A stretch of DNA of 64,000 bases from Achromobacter xylosoxidans (GCF_014490035.1 NZ_CP061008.1:2108001-2172000), one strand, 5' to 3'; numbered from the stretch's first letter, positions 46,372-56,543 are shown. Translations and numbers: made by a program. Notes: generated by a model from the letters alone, not told the origin.

Positions 46372-47193
46372 TTACTTGCGCACTTCGCGCTGGAAGATTT
46401 CCAGGCTGAGTTTCTTCATTTCGATGAAGCTGGGCTCTGATAGCGTCGCCACCGTGCGCGGACGCGCGTCGCGGTAATCCAGGATCTCTGCGACCCGGGT
46501 GGGCCGCTTGGTCAGCAGCAGCACCTGGTCGGCCAGGTACACGGCTTCCTCCAGGTCGTGCGACACCAGCAGCATGGTGGTGCCGGTCTGCATGAAGACC
46601 TCCTGCAGCTTTTCGCGGATGAACAGCGTCATCTCGAAGTCCAGGGCGGAGAAGGGTTCGTCCAGGAACAGCACCTCGGGGCCAGGCGCCAGCGCGCGCA
46701 TGATCGATGCGGTCTGCTGCTGGCCGCCGGACAGTTCGTAGGGGTAGCGGTTCAGGTCGAACTTGACGTCGAACGAGGCCACCAGCTCTGCGACTCGCGC
46801 ATCCACCTCGGCCTTGCTGCGGCCTTCCAGGCGCAGCGGATAGGCGATGTTGTCGATGGTGCGCAGCCACGGGAACATGGCTTCGCGGTAGTTCTGGAAG
46901 ACGTAGCCGATCTTGGTCTGCGCCAGCGACTTGCCGTCGAACAGGATCTCGCCCGAGTCGATGGGAATCAGGCCCGCGATCATGTTGATCAGCGTGGACT
47001 TGCCGCAGCCGTTGGGGCCGAAGACGGAGACGATCTTGCCCTTGGGAATGTCCAGGTTGAAGTCCTCGTACAACGGCCAGCCGGCGAAGTACTTGGTCAG
47101 CCCGCGTATGGTGATGTGGGTGCCCAGCGGACCGGGCTCGAACGGGGCGGCGGCGGGGCCGGGGGCGATGATGGGATTGAGGACGGTGGACAT
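46372..47193 (-). CDS. ABC transporter ATP-binding protein (nitrate/taurine/thiamine-precursor type)
   Basis: The 273-residue product has Walker A (FGPNGCGKSTLINM), Q-loop (YVFQNYREAMFPWL), signature LSGGQQQTASIMRA and Walker B with EPFSALDFEM, then the H-loop SHDLEEAV. The family is that of SsuB/TauB. It is last-but-two in an operon order SBP, permease, ATPase, HpxX, HpxY, GntR, so it likely powers uptake of the amidase substrate. Confidence 0.93.
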   Translation of the reverse strand: MSTVLNPIIAPGPAAAPFEPGPLGTHITIRGLTKYFAGWPLYEDFNLDIPKGKIVSVFGPNGCGKSTLINMIAGLIPIDSGEILFDGKSLAQTKIGYVFQNYREAMFPWLRTIDNIAYPLRLEGRSKAEVDARVAELVASFDVKFDLNRYPYELSGGQQQTASIMRALAPGPEVLFLDEPFSALDFEMTLFIREKLQEVFMQTGTTMLLVSHDLEEAVYLADQVLLLTKRPTRVAEILDYRDARPRTVATLSEPSFIEMKKLSLEIFQREVRK

Positions 47194-48008
47194 CAGCGGC
47201 CGCTCCAGTGGACCACGCGCTTTTCCAGCACGAGAAAAAGTATGTTCAACACATAGCCGAGCGCGCCGGCGGCAAGAATGGCCGCGTACATGTCGCGCAC
47301 GTTCAGCACCTGCTGCGCGTTGATGATGCGATTGCCCAGGCCGCTGTCCGAACCGATGAACATCTCGGCCACGATCACGATGACCAGCGCCATCGACACG
47401 CCGCTGCGCAGGCCCACGAAGGTGGGCTGCAGGCTTTCCCAGATCAGCACGTCCTTGAAGATGCGCCAGCGCGACGCGCCCATCACGCGCGCCGCCATGA
47501 CCCGCTGCTTGCGGGCGTTGATGACGCCATAGGCGCTGTTGAACAGGATCACCAGCACCGCCGCGAAGGCAGCAATGGCGATCTTGTTCATGTCGGTAAC
47601 GCCGAAGATCATCAGGAACAGCGGGATCAGCGCGGAAGAGGGCGTGGAGCGGAAGAAGTCGATCAGAAACTCCACGCTGCGATACGCCTTTTCGTTGCTG
47701 CCCAGCAGCACGCCCAGCGGCACGCCGATCACGCCCGCGATGAGGAAGGCCTGCAGTGTGCGGTTCAGCGACGCCAGGAAGTCCGCCAGCAGCGGGCCGC
47801 CCGCCATGCCCTTGACCAGCGCCGCAAGCGCCGCGCTGGGCGTGGGCAGCAGCACGGGGCTGACCAGTTGCAGGCGCACCACCAGGTCCCACACCACGAA
47901 GAGCGCCAGCGGGCCGATCAGCGGCAGCAGGCGGCTTGTGTCGAATTTGCGTGGGGGCCGCGCTGTCGCGGCCGGGCCGGCCGTGGTTGTTGCAGTGGTT
48001 GCGGTCAT
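47193..48008 (-). CDS. ABC transporter permease
   Basis: The 271-residue product has six or so membrane spans and the permease EAA-type loop (AARVMGASRWRIFKDVLIWES), matching the SsuC/TauC group. Stop and next start overlap (ATGA). It lies in the transporter operon for an amide-type substrate. Confidence 0.9.
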   Translation of the reverse strand: MTATTATTTAGPAATARPPRKFDTSRLLPLIGPLALFVVWDLVVRLQLVSPVLLPTPSAALAALVKGMAGGPLLADFLASLNRTLQAFLIAGVIGVPLGVLLGSNEKAYRSVEFLIDFFRSTPSSALIPLFLMIFGVTDMNKIAIAAFAAVLVILFNSAYGVINARKQRVMAARVMGASRWRIFKDVLIWESLQPTFVGLRSGVSMALVIVIVAEMFIGSDSGLGNRIINAQQVLNVRDMYAAILAAGALGYVLNILFLVLEKRVVHWSGR

Positions 48009-48011
48009 GGC

Positions 48012-49019
48012 TCAGCCCTTGTAGAGCATGGTCGAGACGTCGACCTTCTGGGCGAAGACGCCCTTGTCGGCGAACAGGTCGAAGAACTTCTGGAAGTGCT
48101 GGATATCGCCGGGCGTGAACTCGTTGTAGAGGGTGTAGGCGGCCAGCGGCACTTCCTCGGTCATCGGACCTTCGATGGCGGTGTAGCCCTTCAGGTAGGG
48201 ACGCGCCTCTTCCGGCTTGCTGCGGATCAGTTCGATGCCGCGCGCATAGGCGGCGATGAATTTCCTGCTTTCCTCGGGATGCTTCTTCAGGAAGGCGGTG
48301 GTCAGCGATGCCGACCCGCCGAACCACGGCGCCATCGGATCGCCCAGCACGTACTTGGAGATGACGCCGGACTCCAGCACGCGGGTGGTGCCATTCAGCC
48401 TGCCTACCGTGCCCGTGGGCTCCAGCGTGTAGCAGGCGTCCAACTGGCCGGCGGCGACCGCGGCGACGTGCTGGCTTATCGCCAGCTCGACCACGGTCGC
48501 CCCGGTTGCGCCGGCGCGCTCCAGCACTGCTTTGGCCAGCGTGGCGTTCTGGATGCCGGGTCCAGATCCGACCTTTTTCCCCTTGAGGTCTGCGATGGAT
48601 TTGATGGGACTGTCTTTCGCGACGATGAACTCGTCCAGCACGTGCTTGGCGTTGCTGGGATTGGACGCAAAAATCTTGAACAGGCCGGGCGAAGCGATCT
48701 CGCCGATGGCCAGATTGGCCGAGCCGGTGCCGTTGGCGCTGCCGTCCGCGCGGCCGGCCAGCATGGCTTCCATGACCTGCTGCGCGCCCGCGAATTTCAG
48801 CGGCTCGACGTTCAGCCCGGCCTCCTTGAAATAGCCTTTTTCCAGCGCCGCGTAGAACGGCAGGCCGGCCGCCACGGGCCAGAAGCCGATGCGGATCACG
48901 GGTCCCGCTTGCGCCCGAACCAGCGCCGGCGCGGCCAGCGTCGCGGCGCCCAGCGCGGCGCCCTGGATCAGCCGGCGGCGGGTGGCGTTGAAGGCATGGG
49001 GCGCGTTGCGGTAGATCAT
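48012..49019 (-). CDS. ABC transporter substrate-binding protein (SsuA/THI5-like)
   Basis: The 335-residue product has a Tat-type signal (RRRLIQGAALGAATLAAPAL) and an NMT1/THI5-like fold (PVAAGLPFYAALEKGYFKEAGL, ADLKGKKVGSGPGIQNATLAKA). It lies three bases before the permease gene. The ligand is inferred to be an amide or ureide from the adjacent hydrolase. Confidence 0.9.
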   Translation of the reverse strand: MIYRNAPHAFNATRRRLIQGAALGAATLAAPALVRAQAGPVIRIGFWPVAAGLPFYAALEKGYFKEAGLNVEPLKFAGAQQVMEAMLAGRADGSANGTGSANLAIGEIASPGLFKIFASNPSNAKHVLDEFIVAKDSPIKSIADLKGKKVGSGPGIQNATLAKAVLERAGATGATVVELAISQHVAAVAAGQLDACYTLEPTGTVGRLNGTTRVLESGVISKYVLGDPMAPWFGGSASLTTAFLKKHPEESRKFIAAYARGIELIRSKPEEARPYLKGYTAIEGPMTEEVPLAAYTLYNEFTPGDIQHFQKFFDLFADKGVFAQKVDVSTMLYKG

Positions 49020-49312
49020 GGAGGAACTCCTGGTGTGCAAGGAAAGTGGCGCTTGTAGACAAGCTGGCATACCAGGCATCAAGCAAGAGCCGTGCCAACT
49101 TCTTCCGGGGCGGCATGCGCCCAGTGCGCCTGGCGGGCCGGCCTCGCGCTGGTGCCTCGCCTGAACCACATTGGTGCACGGCGCACCAATGAAGGGGACG
49201 TAACCGGCCTCCGTGTCGCGCTGCGCGCGATGGCGGTAGCATGTGGGCGGATCGGAGCGTGCCGCTCCGGACTTGTGAACCCTTGCGCGACGCCTGGCCG
49301 CGTCATACCGAG

Positions 49313-50224
49313 ATGAATACGCGTTTTGTCGAAGCCTTTCTGTGGTCGGCGCGCCTGGGCAGTTTCCGGGCGGCGAGCGACCGCCTGCACATCACCCAGG
49401 CCGCCGTGGCCAATCGCATCGCCTCGCTGGAAGAGGACATAGGCGCGCGCCTGTTCGAGCGCGACGCCAAGGAGCTCAGGCTGACGGCCACCGGCACCCG
49501 GCTGCTGGACTATGGCGAACGGCTGCTGGAGATCCGCCAGCAGATCCTGTCGCTGGGCAAGGGCGGCGACGAGGTCTTCGGCCTGGTGCGTATCGGCGCC
49601 ATCGAAACCGTGGTGCACACCTGGCTGATCGGCTTCCTGACCAATCTGCGCTCCACCTACCCGGGCATCGAGGTCCAGCTCACCTCCGAGACCACGCGCG
49701 CGCTGCACCGCGGCCTGCGCGAAGGCGCGCTGGACATCGCGCTGCAGACGGACCTGCTGAACGATAGCGGCATCATCAGCAACGCCTGCCTGCCCATGGA
49801 GATGGGCTGGGTCGGGCCGGCCGGCGACGAGGAGGCGCTGAGCGCGCAGCAACTGCTGAGCGAACCGGTGCTGACCATGAGCCCGGGATCGCAGCCTCAC
49901 GAAGCACTCAAGGCGCTGTACCGCGAAGTCGGCATGCCGCAAGGCAAGGTGCACTGCGTCAGCTCGATCTCCGCGCTGGCGCGGCTGGTGCGCAGCGGCT
50001 TTGGCCGGGCGCTGGTGCCGCTGCCGCCCATCTACGAATACGTGGCGCGCGGCGAGGTACAGATCATCCGCTGCGACATTCCGGTGCCGCCCCAGCTGCT
50101 GGTGGTGAGCTATCTGGAAAGCGCCGGCTCGGACGCGATCCGGCTGGTGGCCGAACTTGCCAGCCGCGCGTCGGACCAGTTCACGTCCTCGGTCTCTGCG
50201 CCGCGATTGGGTTCGGCGCAATAG
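49313..50224 (+). CDS. LysR-type transcriptional regulator
   Basis: The 303-residue product has a classical N-terminal HTH (FVEAFLWSARLGSFRAASDR) and an effector domain that starts DEVFGLVRIGAIETVVHTWL. It is divergent from the transporter operon across about 290 bases and is the likely regulator of that operon. Start at 49313. Confidence 0.9.
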   Translation: MNTRFVEAFLWSARLGSFRAASDRLHITQAAVANRIASLEEDIGARLFERDAKELRLTATGTRLLDYGERLLEIRQQILSLGKGGDEVFGLVRIGAIETVVHTWLIGFLTNLRSTYPGIEVQLTSETTRALHRGLREGALDIALQTDLLNDSGIISNACLPMEMGWVGPAGDEEALSAQQLLSEPVLTMSPGSQPHEALKALYREVGMPQGKVHCVSSISALARLVRSGFGRALVPLPPIYEYVARGEVQIIRCDIPVPPQLLVVSYLESAGSDAIRLVAELASRASDQFTSSVSAPRLGSAQ

Positions 50225-50350
50225 TGTTATCCCTAGGGCGTCTTTCAGTAATTTTATTGCCGCGCAGAAGAATTACTCGTTTGTCCCGGGGCATCCGGCC
50301 GGCTGAAGATGGAGCCTTCCGTAATCGAAGGAATTTCCTGTCTTCCGCCC

Positions 50351-51022
50351 ATGAGCACGCACACCGAATCCTCCCTCCCGCCGCACGGCCTGCTGTTCGT
50401 CGCCACTGACGCCGACCCCGCCCACGAAGCCGATTTCAACCGCTGGTACGACCGCGAGCACGTGGAAGAGCGCGTGCGCATTCCCGGCTTCCTGTCGGGC
50501 GCGCGCTACCTGTCGCGGGAAGGCGGCCGCAAGTATCTGGGCCTGTACCGCACCGAATCGCTGGCCGCCTTCACCACGGCGGACTATCGCAAGGCGTTCG
50601 AGCGCCAGACCGTATGGTCGGTGACCAACCTGGACCGCATGCGCGACCCGATGCGCCGCGTGTGCGCCGTGCGGGCCGTGACGGGCTTTGGCTCCGGCAG
50701 CGAGATCGCGGTCCTGCCTCTGCCGGCGACGAATGACAGCGAAGCGCTGGTGGCCCGGGCGCAGGCGCTGGGCGCTGAACTGGCGCAGGCGGACGGCTTC
50801 GTGCAGTCCTATCTGCTGGTGCCGGACGCGGGGCTCAGCACGCCGCTGCCGCGCGAGTCCGCCGACAACCGCGTGCTGGCGCCGCTGTTCGTGGTGGAAG
50901 CGAGTTCCGCAGCCGCCGCGCGCGTCCTGCGCGATCGGGCTTGCAGCGCATTCGATACCGATCCGTCACAGGCCTGGCTGCTGGAACTGGGCTGGAAACT
51001 GACGGCAGCCGACCTGCGCTGA
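50351..51022 (+). CDS. DUF4286-like protein
   Basis: The 223-residue product has a ferredoxin-like N-terminus with DFNRWYDREHVEERVRIPGF, a phrase of DUF4286/EthD-like dimeric alpha-beta-barrel proteins, and a second related half (LLVPDAGLSTPLPRESADN region). It could be a two-domain dimeric-fold protein. It stands 45 bases before an MHS transporter gene and is probably co-transcribed. Confidence 0.7.
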   Translation: MSTHTESSLPPHGLLFVATDADPAHEADFNRWYDREHVEERVRIPGFLSGARYLSREGGRKYLGLYRTESLAAFTTADYRKAFERQTVWSVTNLDRMRDPMRRVCAVRAVTGFGSGSEIAVLPLPATNDSEALVARAQALGAELAQADGFVQSYLLVPDAGLSTPLPRESADNRVLAPLFVVEASSAAAARVLRDRACSAFDTDPSQAWLLELGWKLTAADLR

Positions 51023-51067
51023 GCCCATCGCGGCCAGTCATCAAACATCCAATTCAAGGGGAATCCC

Positions 51068-52387
51068 ATGGCTGAAGAAACGCTATATGGCGCCGCGCCG
51101 GTGAAGACCGCGGCCGCGCCCAACAAGATGCGCAGGCTGGCCCTGGCCAGCTCGGTCGGCACCACGCTGGAGTGGTACGACTTCACCATCTACAACCTGA
51201 TGGCGGCGTTGGTCTTCAATTCCATCTTCTTTCCGTCCTTCGACCCGCTGACGGGCACCATCCTGGCCTTCTCCACCTATGCCGTGGGCTATGTGTCTCG
51301 GCCGCTGGGCGGCTTCGTCTTCGGCCATCTGGGCGACCGGCTGGGGCGCAAGTTTGTCCTGGTCGCCACCCTGGTCATCATGGGCGTGTCCACCGGCCTG
51401 ATGGGGCTGTTGCCGACCTACGCGTCCTGGGGTGTATGGGCGCCCGTGGCGCTGGTGGCCTTGCGCTTCGTGCAGGGCGTGGCCCTGGGCGGCGAATGGG
51501 CCGGCGCGGTGCTGCTGTCGATGGAGCACGGCAAGCCCGACCAGCGCGGGCGCAACGCCTCCTTCACGCAGATCGGTCCGTCCTGCGGCACGCTGATAGG
51601 CACGGGCTTCATCGCCGTGGTCTCGGCCTTTCTGAGCCCCGAGGACTTCCAGGCCTGGGGCTGGCGCGTGCCCTTCGTCTCCAGCGTGGCGCTGGTGCTG
51701 TTCGGCCTGTGGCTGCGCCGCGGCGTGGAGGAGACGCCCGTGTTCCTGGAAATGGAACAGAAGCGTGAAACCGCCGCCACGCCCATCAAGGAAGTGCTGG
51801 GCCAGTACTGGCGGCAGTTGCTGGTCGCGGGCGGCTCGCGCATCGGCTCCGACGTGCTCTATGCGCTGGTGGTCGTGTTCACGCTGACCTACGTCACCAC
51901 GGTGCTGCACCTGTCGCGGCCCATGGCGCTCACCGCAACCATGCTGGGCGCCGCGCTGAATGCGATTGCGGTGCCGTTGTGCGGGCATCTGTCAGACAAG
52001 ATCGGCCGCCGTCCGGTGTACCTGGCGGGCGCGGTGCTGGGCATGATCTGGGCCTTCGTTTTCTTCGTGCTGATGGACACCGCGCATCCCATCGCCATCT
52101 GCGCGGCCGTCGTGGTGGGCCTGCTGATCCACGCGCTGATGTACGGCCCGCAGGCCGCCTTCATCACCGAGCAGTTCCCGGGCCGCGTGCGCTATGCGGG
52201 TTCCTCGCTGGCCTACACGCTGGCCGGCATCGTCGGCGGCGGCTTCGCGCCGCTGATCATCGCCAGCCTGTTCAAGTCCTGGAATTCGACCTTCGCCATA
52301 TCGCTGTACGTGGCGGCGGCGCTGGTCGTGACGGCGGTGGCGGTGCTGGCCGCCAGGGAAACGGCCAAGTCTCCGTTGCAGCGCTGA
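51068..52387 (+). CDS. MHS-family metabolite:H+ symporter (MFS)
   Basis: The 439-residue product has 12 membrane spans and the motifs SSVGTTLEWYDFTIYN at span 1, GGFVFGHLGDRLGRKFVLV (MFS loop 2-3), VQGVALGGEWAGAVLL. These are signatures of the metabolite:proton symporters (ShiA/KgtP type). The substrate is probably a carboxylate. The following aldolase, dehydrogenase and Bug genes point to a hydroxy- or keto-acid pathway. Confidence 0.9.
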   Translation: MAEETLYGAAPVKTAAAPNKMRRLALASSVGTTLEWYDFTIYNLMAALVFNSIFFPSFDPLTGTILAFSTYAVGYVSRPLGGFVFGHLGDRLGRKFVLVATLVIMGVSTGLMGLLPTYASWGVWAPVALVALRFVQGVALGGEWAGAVLLSMEHGKPDQRGRNASFTQIGPSCGTLIGTGFIAVVSAFLSPEDFQAWGWRVPFVSSVALVLFGLWLRRGVEETPVFLEMEQKRETAATPIKEVLGQYWRQLLVAGGSRIGSDVLYALVVVFTLTYVTTVLHLSRPMALTATMLGAALNAIAVPLCGHLSDKIGRRPVYLAGAVLGMIWAFVFFVLMDTAHPIAICAAVVVGLLIHALMYGPQAAFITEQFPGRVRYAGSSLAYTLAGIVGGGFAPLIIASLFKSWNSTFAISLYVAAALVVTAVAVLAARETAKSPLQR

Positions 52388-52442
52388 GGCGCGGCGCATG
52401 CCTGTCGCCGTCCGGCCTCGCGGCCGGGCGGCGACAGGCCAT

Positions 52443-53438
52443 TCAGGCGATGCTGCGATTGGCCAGCGGCTCGCCGGCCAGCCAGCGGTTGAGGTTGTCG
52501 ACGAACAGGGCCCGCACGCGCGCGGCATTGCCGTCCGAGAACCCGGCGCTGTGCGGCGTGACGATGACGTTGGGCAGGTCCCACAGCGCGGAATCCGGCG
52601 GTAGCGGCTCGTGCTGGAACACGTCCAGGAAGGCGCCGCCCAGGCGGCCGGCACGCAGCGCCGCGATCAGTTCGGGCTCATCGATCACGTGGCCGCGGGC
52701 CACGTTGACCACCATCGCATGCGCGGGCAGCGCGGCGAGCGCATCGCGGCCGATCAGGTTGCGCGTGGCGGACGTGAGCGGGCAGGCCAATACCAGCCAG
52801 TCGGCCGCGGGCAGCAGGGACGGCAGTTCGCCGTAACCCACGGTGTGGCGGGCCTGCGGCACGGGCGCGCCGCTATGGCGCGCGACCGATATCTTCAGGC
52901 CGAGCGCGGCCAGCAGCGCGCCGATACGCTGTCCTATCCCGCCCCATCCCACCACCACGGCATGCTGGCCGGCCAGGTCCCTGGGCGTGCGCTCGTCCAG
53001 CAGCGGCCGCCAGGCGCGGTCGCGCTGATCGGCGGCCAGCAGCGGCAGGCGGCGCGCCAGCGCCAGCACGCCGGCGACGGCGCTCTGTGCCACCACCGGG
53101 TCGCTGGCGCCTTGCGAGGTCGTGACCGCGACGCCACGCTCGTGCAGACGCTGGTAGATCTCGCGGTCGGCGCCGGCCGAGTGCACATGCACCCAGCGCA
53201 GCGCCGGCGCGTTCCGCATGGCCTCGTAGTACAGGGCGGTCGATGGCTGGATCTCGAACTTGGTCGAATGCCCCGTGATGTCGCGCGAGACGAACGCAGT
53301 CTCGGCCATCATGGGCTGGTCCGCAACGGGGTGGACCAGCGCATAGCGGCCCGCTGCCGGGCTGCGGTCCAGCGCCAGGCGCAGCGGCGCGGCTTCGGCG
53401 GGCGAGCACAGGATGCGGATGTCGGAGCCTTGCGTCAT
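52443..53438 (-). CDS. D-2-hydroxyacid dehydrogenase
   Basis: The 331-residue product has an NAD fold (VVVGWGGIGQRIGALLAALG), the conserved Arg in NVARGHVIDE, a Glu in EHEPL-like segment (QHEPLPPDSALW) and His in VIVTPHSAGFS, the catalytic set of this family. It likely reduces an alpha-keto acid. The ATG at 53438 is followed on the left by a Bug gene in the same direction (10 bases apart). Confidence 0.87.
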   Translation of the reverse strand: MTQGSDIRILCSPAEAAPLRLALDRSPAAGRYALVHPVADQPMMAETAFVSRDITGHSTKFEIQPSTALYYEAMRNAPALRWVHVHSAGADREIYQRLHERGVAVTTSQGASDPVVAQSAVAGVLALARRLPLLAADQRDRAWRPLLDERTPRDLAGQHAVVVGWGGIGQRIGALLAALGLKISVARHSGAPVPQARHTVGYGELPSLLPAADWLVLACPLTSATRNLIGRDALAALPAHAMVVNVARGHVIDEPELIAALRAGRLGGAFLDVFQHEPLPPDSALWDLPNVIVTPHSAGFSDGNAARVRALFVDNLNRWLAGEPLANRSIA

Positions 53439-53448
53439 GGCGGCGGGT

Positions 53449-54408
53449 TCAATGGGCTTCGGGGGCGAACTTGCGCACCAGCAGCGCCCACTTGTCATGT
53501 TCGCGCTTGATGAAGGCGCCGAATTGCGCGGGCGTGCCGCCTACCGGTTCGGCGCCTTCGCGCAGCATCTGTTCATTGAGCCCCGGCAGTGCCGCGTTGA
53601 CCTCGCGGTTGACGACGTCCACCACCTGCTGCGGCGTGCCCTTGGGCGCGAAGAAGCCGAACCAGGAACCCGCGTCAAACCCGGGGTAGCCGGATTCGGC
53701 GATGGTGGGCAGCTCGGGCAGGGTGGCGGAACGCTGCGACGTGCTGACCGCCAGCGCGCGCAGCTTGCCGGAACGGATGTGCCCGATCACGGAAGGGATG
53801 GTGGCGAACATGAAGTCGATGCGCCCGGCCAGCAGGTCGTTGACCGCGTCCGCGCCCTTGTACGGCACGTGCGTGGCGTTGACGCCCAGCTCGTCCATCA
53901 GCATGTAGCTGGACAGGTGGGAGGACGTGCCGACTCCAGTGGAGCTGTAGTTGAGCTGGCGCGCGGTCTTGACGTACTTCAGGAATCCCTGGATGTCCTT
54001 GGCGGGCGAAGCCGGCGGCACTACCAGCACGTTGGGCACCGTGGCGATCTGCACCATGGGCACCAGATCAGTCAGCGGGCTATAGGGCAGCTTGTTCAGC
54101 GAGGGGTTGACGGCGATGGGCCCCACGGAGTTGACGATGAGCGTGTGGCCGTCGGCCGCCGCGCGCACGACGTATTCCGTGCCGATGTTGCCGCCCGCGC
54201 CCGGTTTGTTCTCGACCACGAAAGGCTGGCCCAGCTTTTGGGTCAGGGTATTGGTGACGCTGCGGGTGAGGGTGTCGGTGGTGCCGCCGGGCGAGAACGC
54301 CACGATGACCTTCACCGGCCGGTCGGGATAGTCCGCGGCCGCGGGCGGCGCCAGCGTACAGGCGCCAGCCAGCGCTGCGGAAGCGAGCAGGGCTCGTGCA
54401 GTGTTCAT
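53449..54408 (-). CDS. Bug-type tripartite tricarboxylate receptor (TctC family)
   Basis: The 319-residue product has a signal peptide (MNTARALLASAALAGACTLA) and typical Bug sequence YPDRPVKVIVAFSPGGTTDT, FVVENKPGAGGNIGTEYVV and a C-terminal FAPKGTPQQVVDVVNREV. It is in one operon with the aldolase and dehydrogenase genes, so it may bind the substrate of that pathway. Confidence 0.93.
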   Translation of the reverse strand: MNTARALLASAALAGACTLAPPAAADYPDRPVKVIVAFSPGGTTDTLTRSVTNTLTQKLGQPFVVENKPGAGGNIGTEYVVRAAADGHTLIVNSVGPIAVNPSLNKLPYSPLTDLVPMVQIATVPNVLVVPPASPAKDIQGFLKYVKTARQLNYSSTGVGTSSHLSSYMLMDELGVNATHVPYKGADAVNDLLAGRIDFMFATIPSVIGHIRSGKLRALAVSTSQRSATLPELPTIAESGYPGFDAGSWFGFFAPKGTPQQVVDVVNREVNAALPGLNEQMLREGAEPVGGTPAQFGAFIKREHDKWALLVRKFAPEAH

Positions 54409-54489
54409 GATGTCTCCTCGCGTGGGCGTAGTGGTGTTTTCGATGGCGCCGTGCCGCCACGCCGGCCGGCGCCTGTTGAACCGAAAAAC

Positions 54490-55290
54490 TCAGTCGCGGT
54501 AGCTCGGGTCCTGCCGGTCCAGCTTGCGCAGCAAGGCGGGCCACTCCATCACTCCATAGGGCCGGCGCGTGCCGGGCTGGTAGTTGTTCCAGGTTTCCTG
54601 CAAAACCGGCGCGGCCACGGCCTGCAGCGGCGATCCCGTCGCCATGGCCGCCAGCTGCGAACGGCAGGCCAGTTCCAGGCGGTGCATCCAGTTGAAGGCT
54701 TCGCCCACGCTGCGTCCCACGGTAAGGGCGCCGTGGTTGCGCAGGATGAGCGCTTCGCCCTGGCCCAGGTCGGCCAGCAGCGAGGCCTGTTCCTCGACGC
54801 CCAGCACAACGCCCTGGTAGTCGTGATAGCCGATCTTCAGGAAGCGCATGGCGGTCTGGGTCAGCGGCAGCAGCCCGCATTCCAGCGAGGACACGGCCAT
54901 CGAGGCCCAGCTGTGGGTGTGGATCACGCAGTCCACTTCGTGGCGATGGGCGTGGACCGCGCTGTGGATGACATAGCCGGCCTTGTTGATGCCGTAGTCC
55001 AATTCGCCGAAGTCGGGCCGGGCCAGGATGGTGCCGTCCAGGTCCACCTTGATCAGGCTGGACGCCGTGATCTCCTCGTACATCATGCCGTAGGGGTTGA
55101 TCAGGAAGGCGTTGTCTTCGCCGGGCACGCGCGCCGAGATGTGGTTGGCCATCATGTCGGCCATGCCGTAGATCTCGACCAGGCGGTAGCAGGCCGCCAG
55201 GTCGACGCGCGCTTTCCATTCCGCCTCGGTGCAATGCGGACGCATCGAGGCAATGCGCAGGCGTCCCCCGGCGTGAGTGTCAGTGGTCAT
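54490..55290 (-). CDS. Class II aldolase/adducin family protein
   Basis: The 266-residue product has the zinc histidines of the family in HTHSWASMAV and ILRNHGALTVGRSV, and an acidic residue in the YEEITASS segment. Family members are aldolases or decarboxylases of hydroxy-acids and sugar phosphates. It is first in the operon with Bug and dehydrogenase genes, and the likely regulator is the LysR at 55398-56324 (same strand). Confidence 0.85.
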   Translation of the reverse strand: MTTDTHAGGRLRIASMRPHCTEAEWKARVDLAACYRLVEIYGMADMMANHISARVPGEDNAFLINPYGMMYEEITASSLIKVDLDGTILARPDFGELDYGINKAGYVIHSAVHAHRHEVDCVIHTHSWASMAVSSLECGLLPLTQTAMRFLKIGYHDYQGVVLGVEEQASLLADLGQGEALILRNHGALTVGRSVGEAFNWMHRLELACRSQLAAMATGSPLQAVAAPVLQETWNNYQPGTRRPYGVMEWPALLRKLDRQDPSYRD

Positions 55291-55397
55291 CGGAATTCGT
55301 GAAGCTCCATTGCCGCCGCACCATGCCGCGGCATCCATGCCTGGCAATTTATCGGCGGGATGGGGGCGGGCCTAGCCCCGGCCCAGGCATGGGGGCA

Positions 55398-56324
55398 TCA
55401 CGAATCGAGAAGGGTTGCCCCCGGCCAGCCGCCGTTGCGCACCAGGGCGCGCATCACGTCCAGCAGCACCACCCGCGCGGCCAGTGCCGCCGGCGAAAGT
55501 TCCTCGTCGTTGATGCAATACACCAGGTTGCGGCGGAACAGGAAGGGATCGTCGATGGGGTGCATGCTCAGCAGTCCGGACTCCACCCGGGCCACCGCCG
55601 CGCCGGGCTGGATGGTGGCCAGCGCGTTGGCCTGCACCAGATCCATCAGCGTGGTCAGGCCGTCGACCTCGACGCCGATCCAGGGTTCGACGCCGGCCCG
55701 TTCGAAGGCGGCCTCGACCCAGGCCCGCAGACCGTGGGCCTTGCTGGTCACGGCTTGCGGCAGGCTGCCCAGTTGCGCCATGGTGATGGGCTCGCCGTCG
55801 GGCAGGGCGACCATGCCGCGGCGCGCCAGCAGGAACAGCCGTTCGTCCAGCACCGGGATGGCGCTGCGGCCCTGGCTGCTGTCGTTCTGGAACAGCACGG
55901 CCAGGTCGAGGCGCCGCCCCGTCAGCAGTTCGCCCAGGTTGCCCGACAAGCCCTCGACCAGATGCAGCCGCACGTTCGGATAGCGTTCGGCCATGGCCGC
56001 GTAGAAGGGCCTGGCCAGCACCGATGCGGTGGTCGGTGCGAAGCCGACGCTGACCATGCCGGCCAGCCGCGCCTCGCGCGCGGCCGTCACTGCGTTTTCC
56101 GCGTGCCGCAAGGTCAGTTGCGCCTGCCGCAGGAATGCCGTGCCCGCCGGCGTCGGCACCACGCCAGTGGGCGTGCGCACCAGCAGCCGCGTGGCCAGCT
56201 CGCTTTCCAGACGGCTGATCTGCTGGCTGAGCGCCGAGGCGACCACTTCCAGCTCGCGCGCGGCGCGGCCGATGCTGCCCAGTTCAGCGACGCGGACGAA
56301 GTAGCGGAGTTGGCGGAGTTCCAT
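55398..56324 (-). CDS. LysR-type transcriptional regulator (Nac/Cbl-like)
   Basis: The 308-residue product begins MELRQLRYFVRVAELGSIGR with HTH AARELEVVASALSQQISRLE. The ligand-binding half has MVSVGFAPTTASVLARPFY. The N-terminal phrase is that of the Nac-like group. It is upstream of and co-directional with the aldolase cluster. Confidence 0.9.
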   Translation of the reverse strand: MELRQLRYFVRVAELGSIGRAARELEVVASALSQQISRLESELATRLLVRTPTGVVPTPAGTAFLRQAQLTLRHAENAVTAAREARLAGMVSVGFAPTTASVLARPFYAAMAERYPNVRLHLVEGLSGNLGELLTGRRLDLAVLFQNDSSQGRSAIPVLDERLFLLARRGMVALPDGEPITMAQLGSLPQAVTSKAHGLRAWVEAAFERAGVEPWIGVEVDGLTTLMDLVQANALATIQPGAAVARVESGLLSMHPIDDPFLFRRNLVYCINDEELSPAALAARVVLLDVMRALVRNGGWPGATLLDS

Positions 56325-56543
56325 GGCGCATGACGGGAGGGGAGTAGGGGATAGTAGTCGCAGCGGCGTGCGCATGCGGCCTTGCCGCCTCCGGGAAAAC
56401 GGGGCTGGCGGTTCAAAGAAATGTCAGGTATCTGACTTTATTCTGAATGACAAACGAAAATTGTTTACACTCTCATCCTCAAAATTCGAGGTTGAGCGGA
56501 CCGCCGTGGGGGCGGGTGCCGTTCGAGTTACGGGAGAAAGTCG
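56325..56543 (+). promoter_or_regulatory. AT-rich promoter region of the imelysin operon
   Basis: Around 56420-56495 the sequence turns AT-rich (TGAATGACAAACGAAAATTG, then TTTACACTCTC). This is where a promoter and possibly a Fur-type operator would lie, given the iron-linked operon. I do not see a clear Fur box match, so this is tentative. Confidence 0.3.
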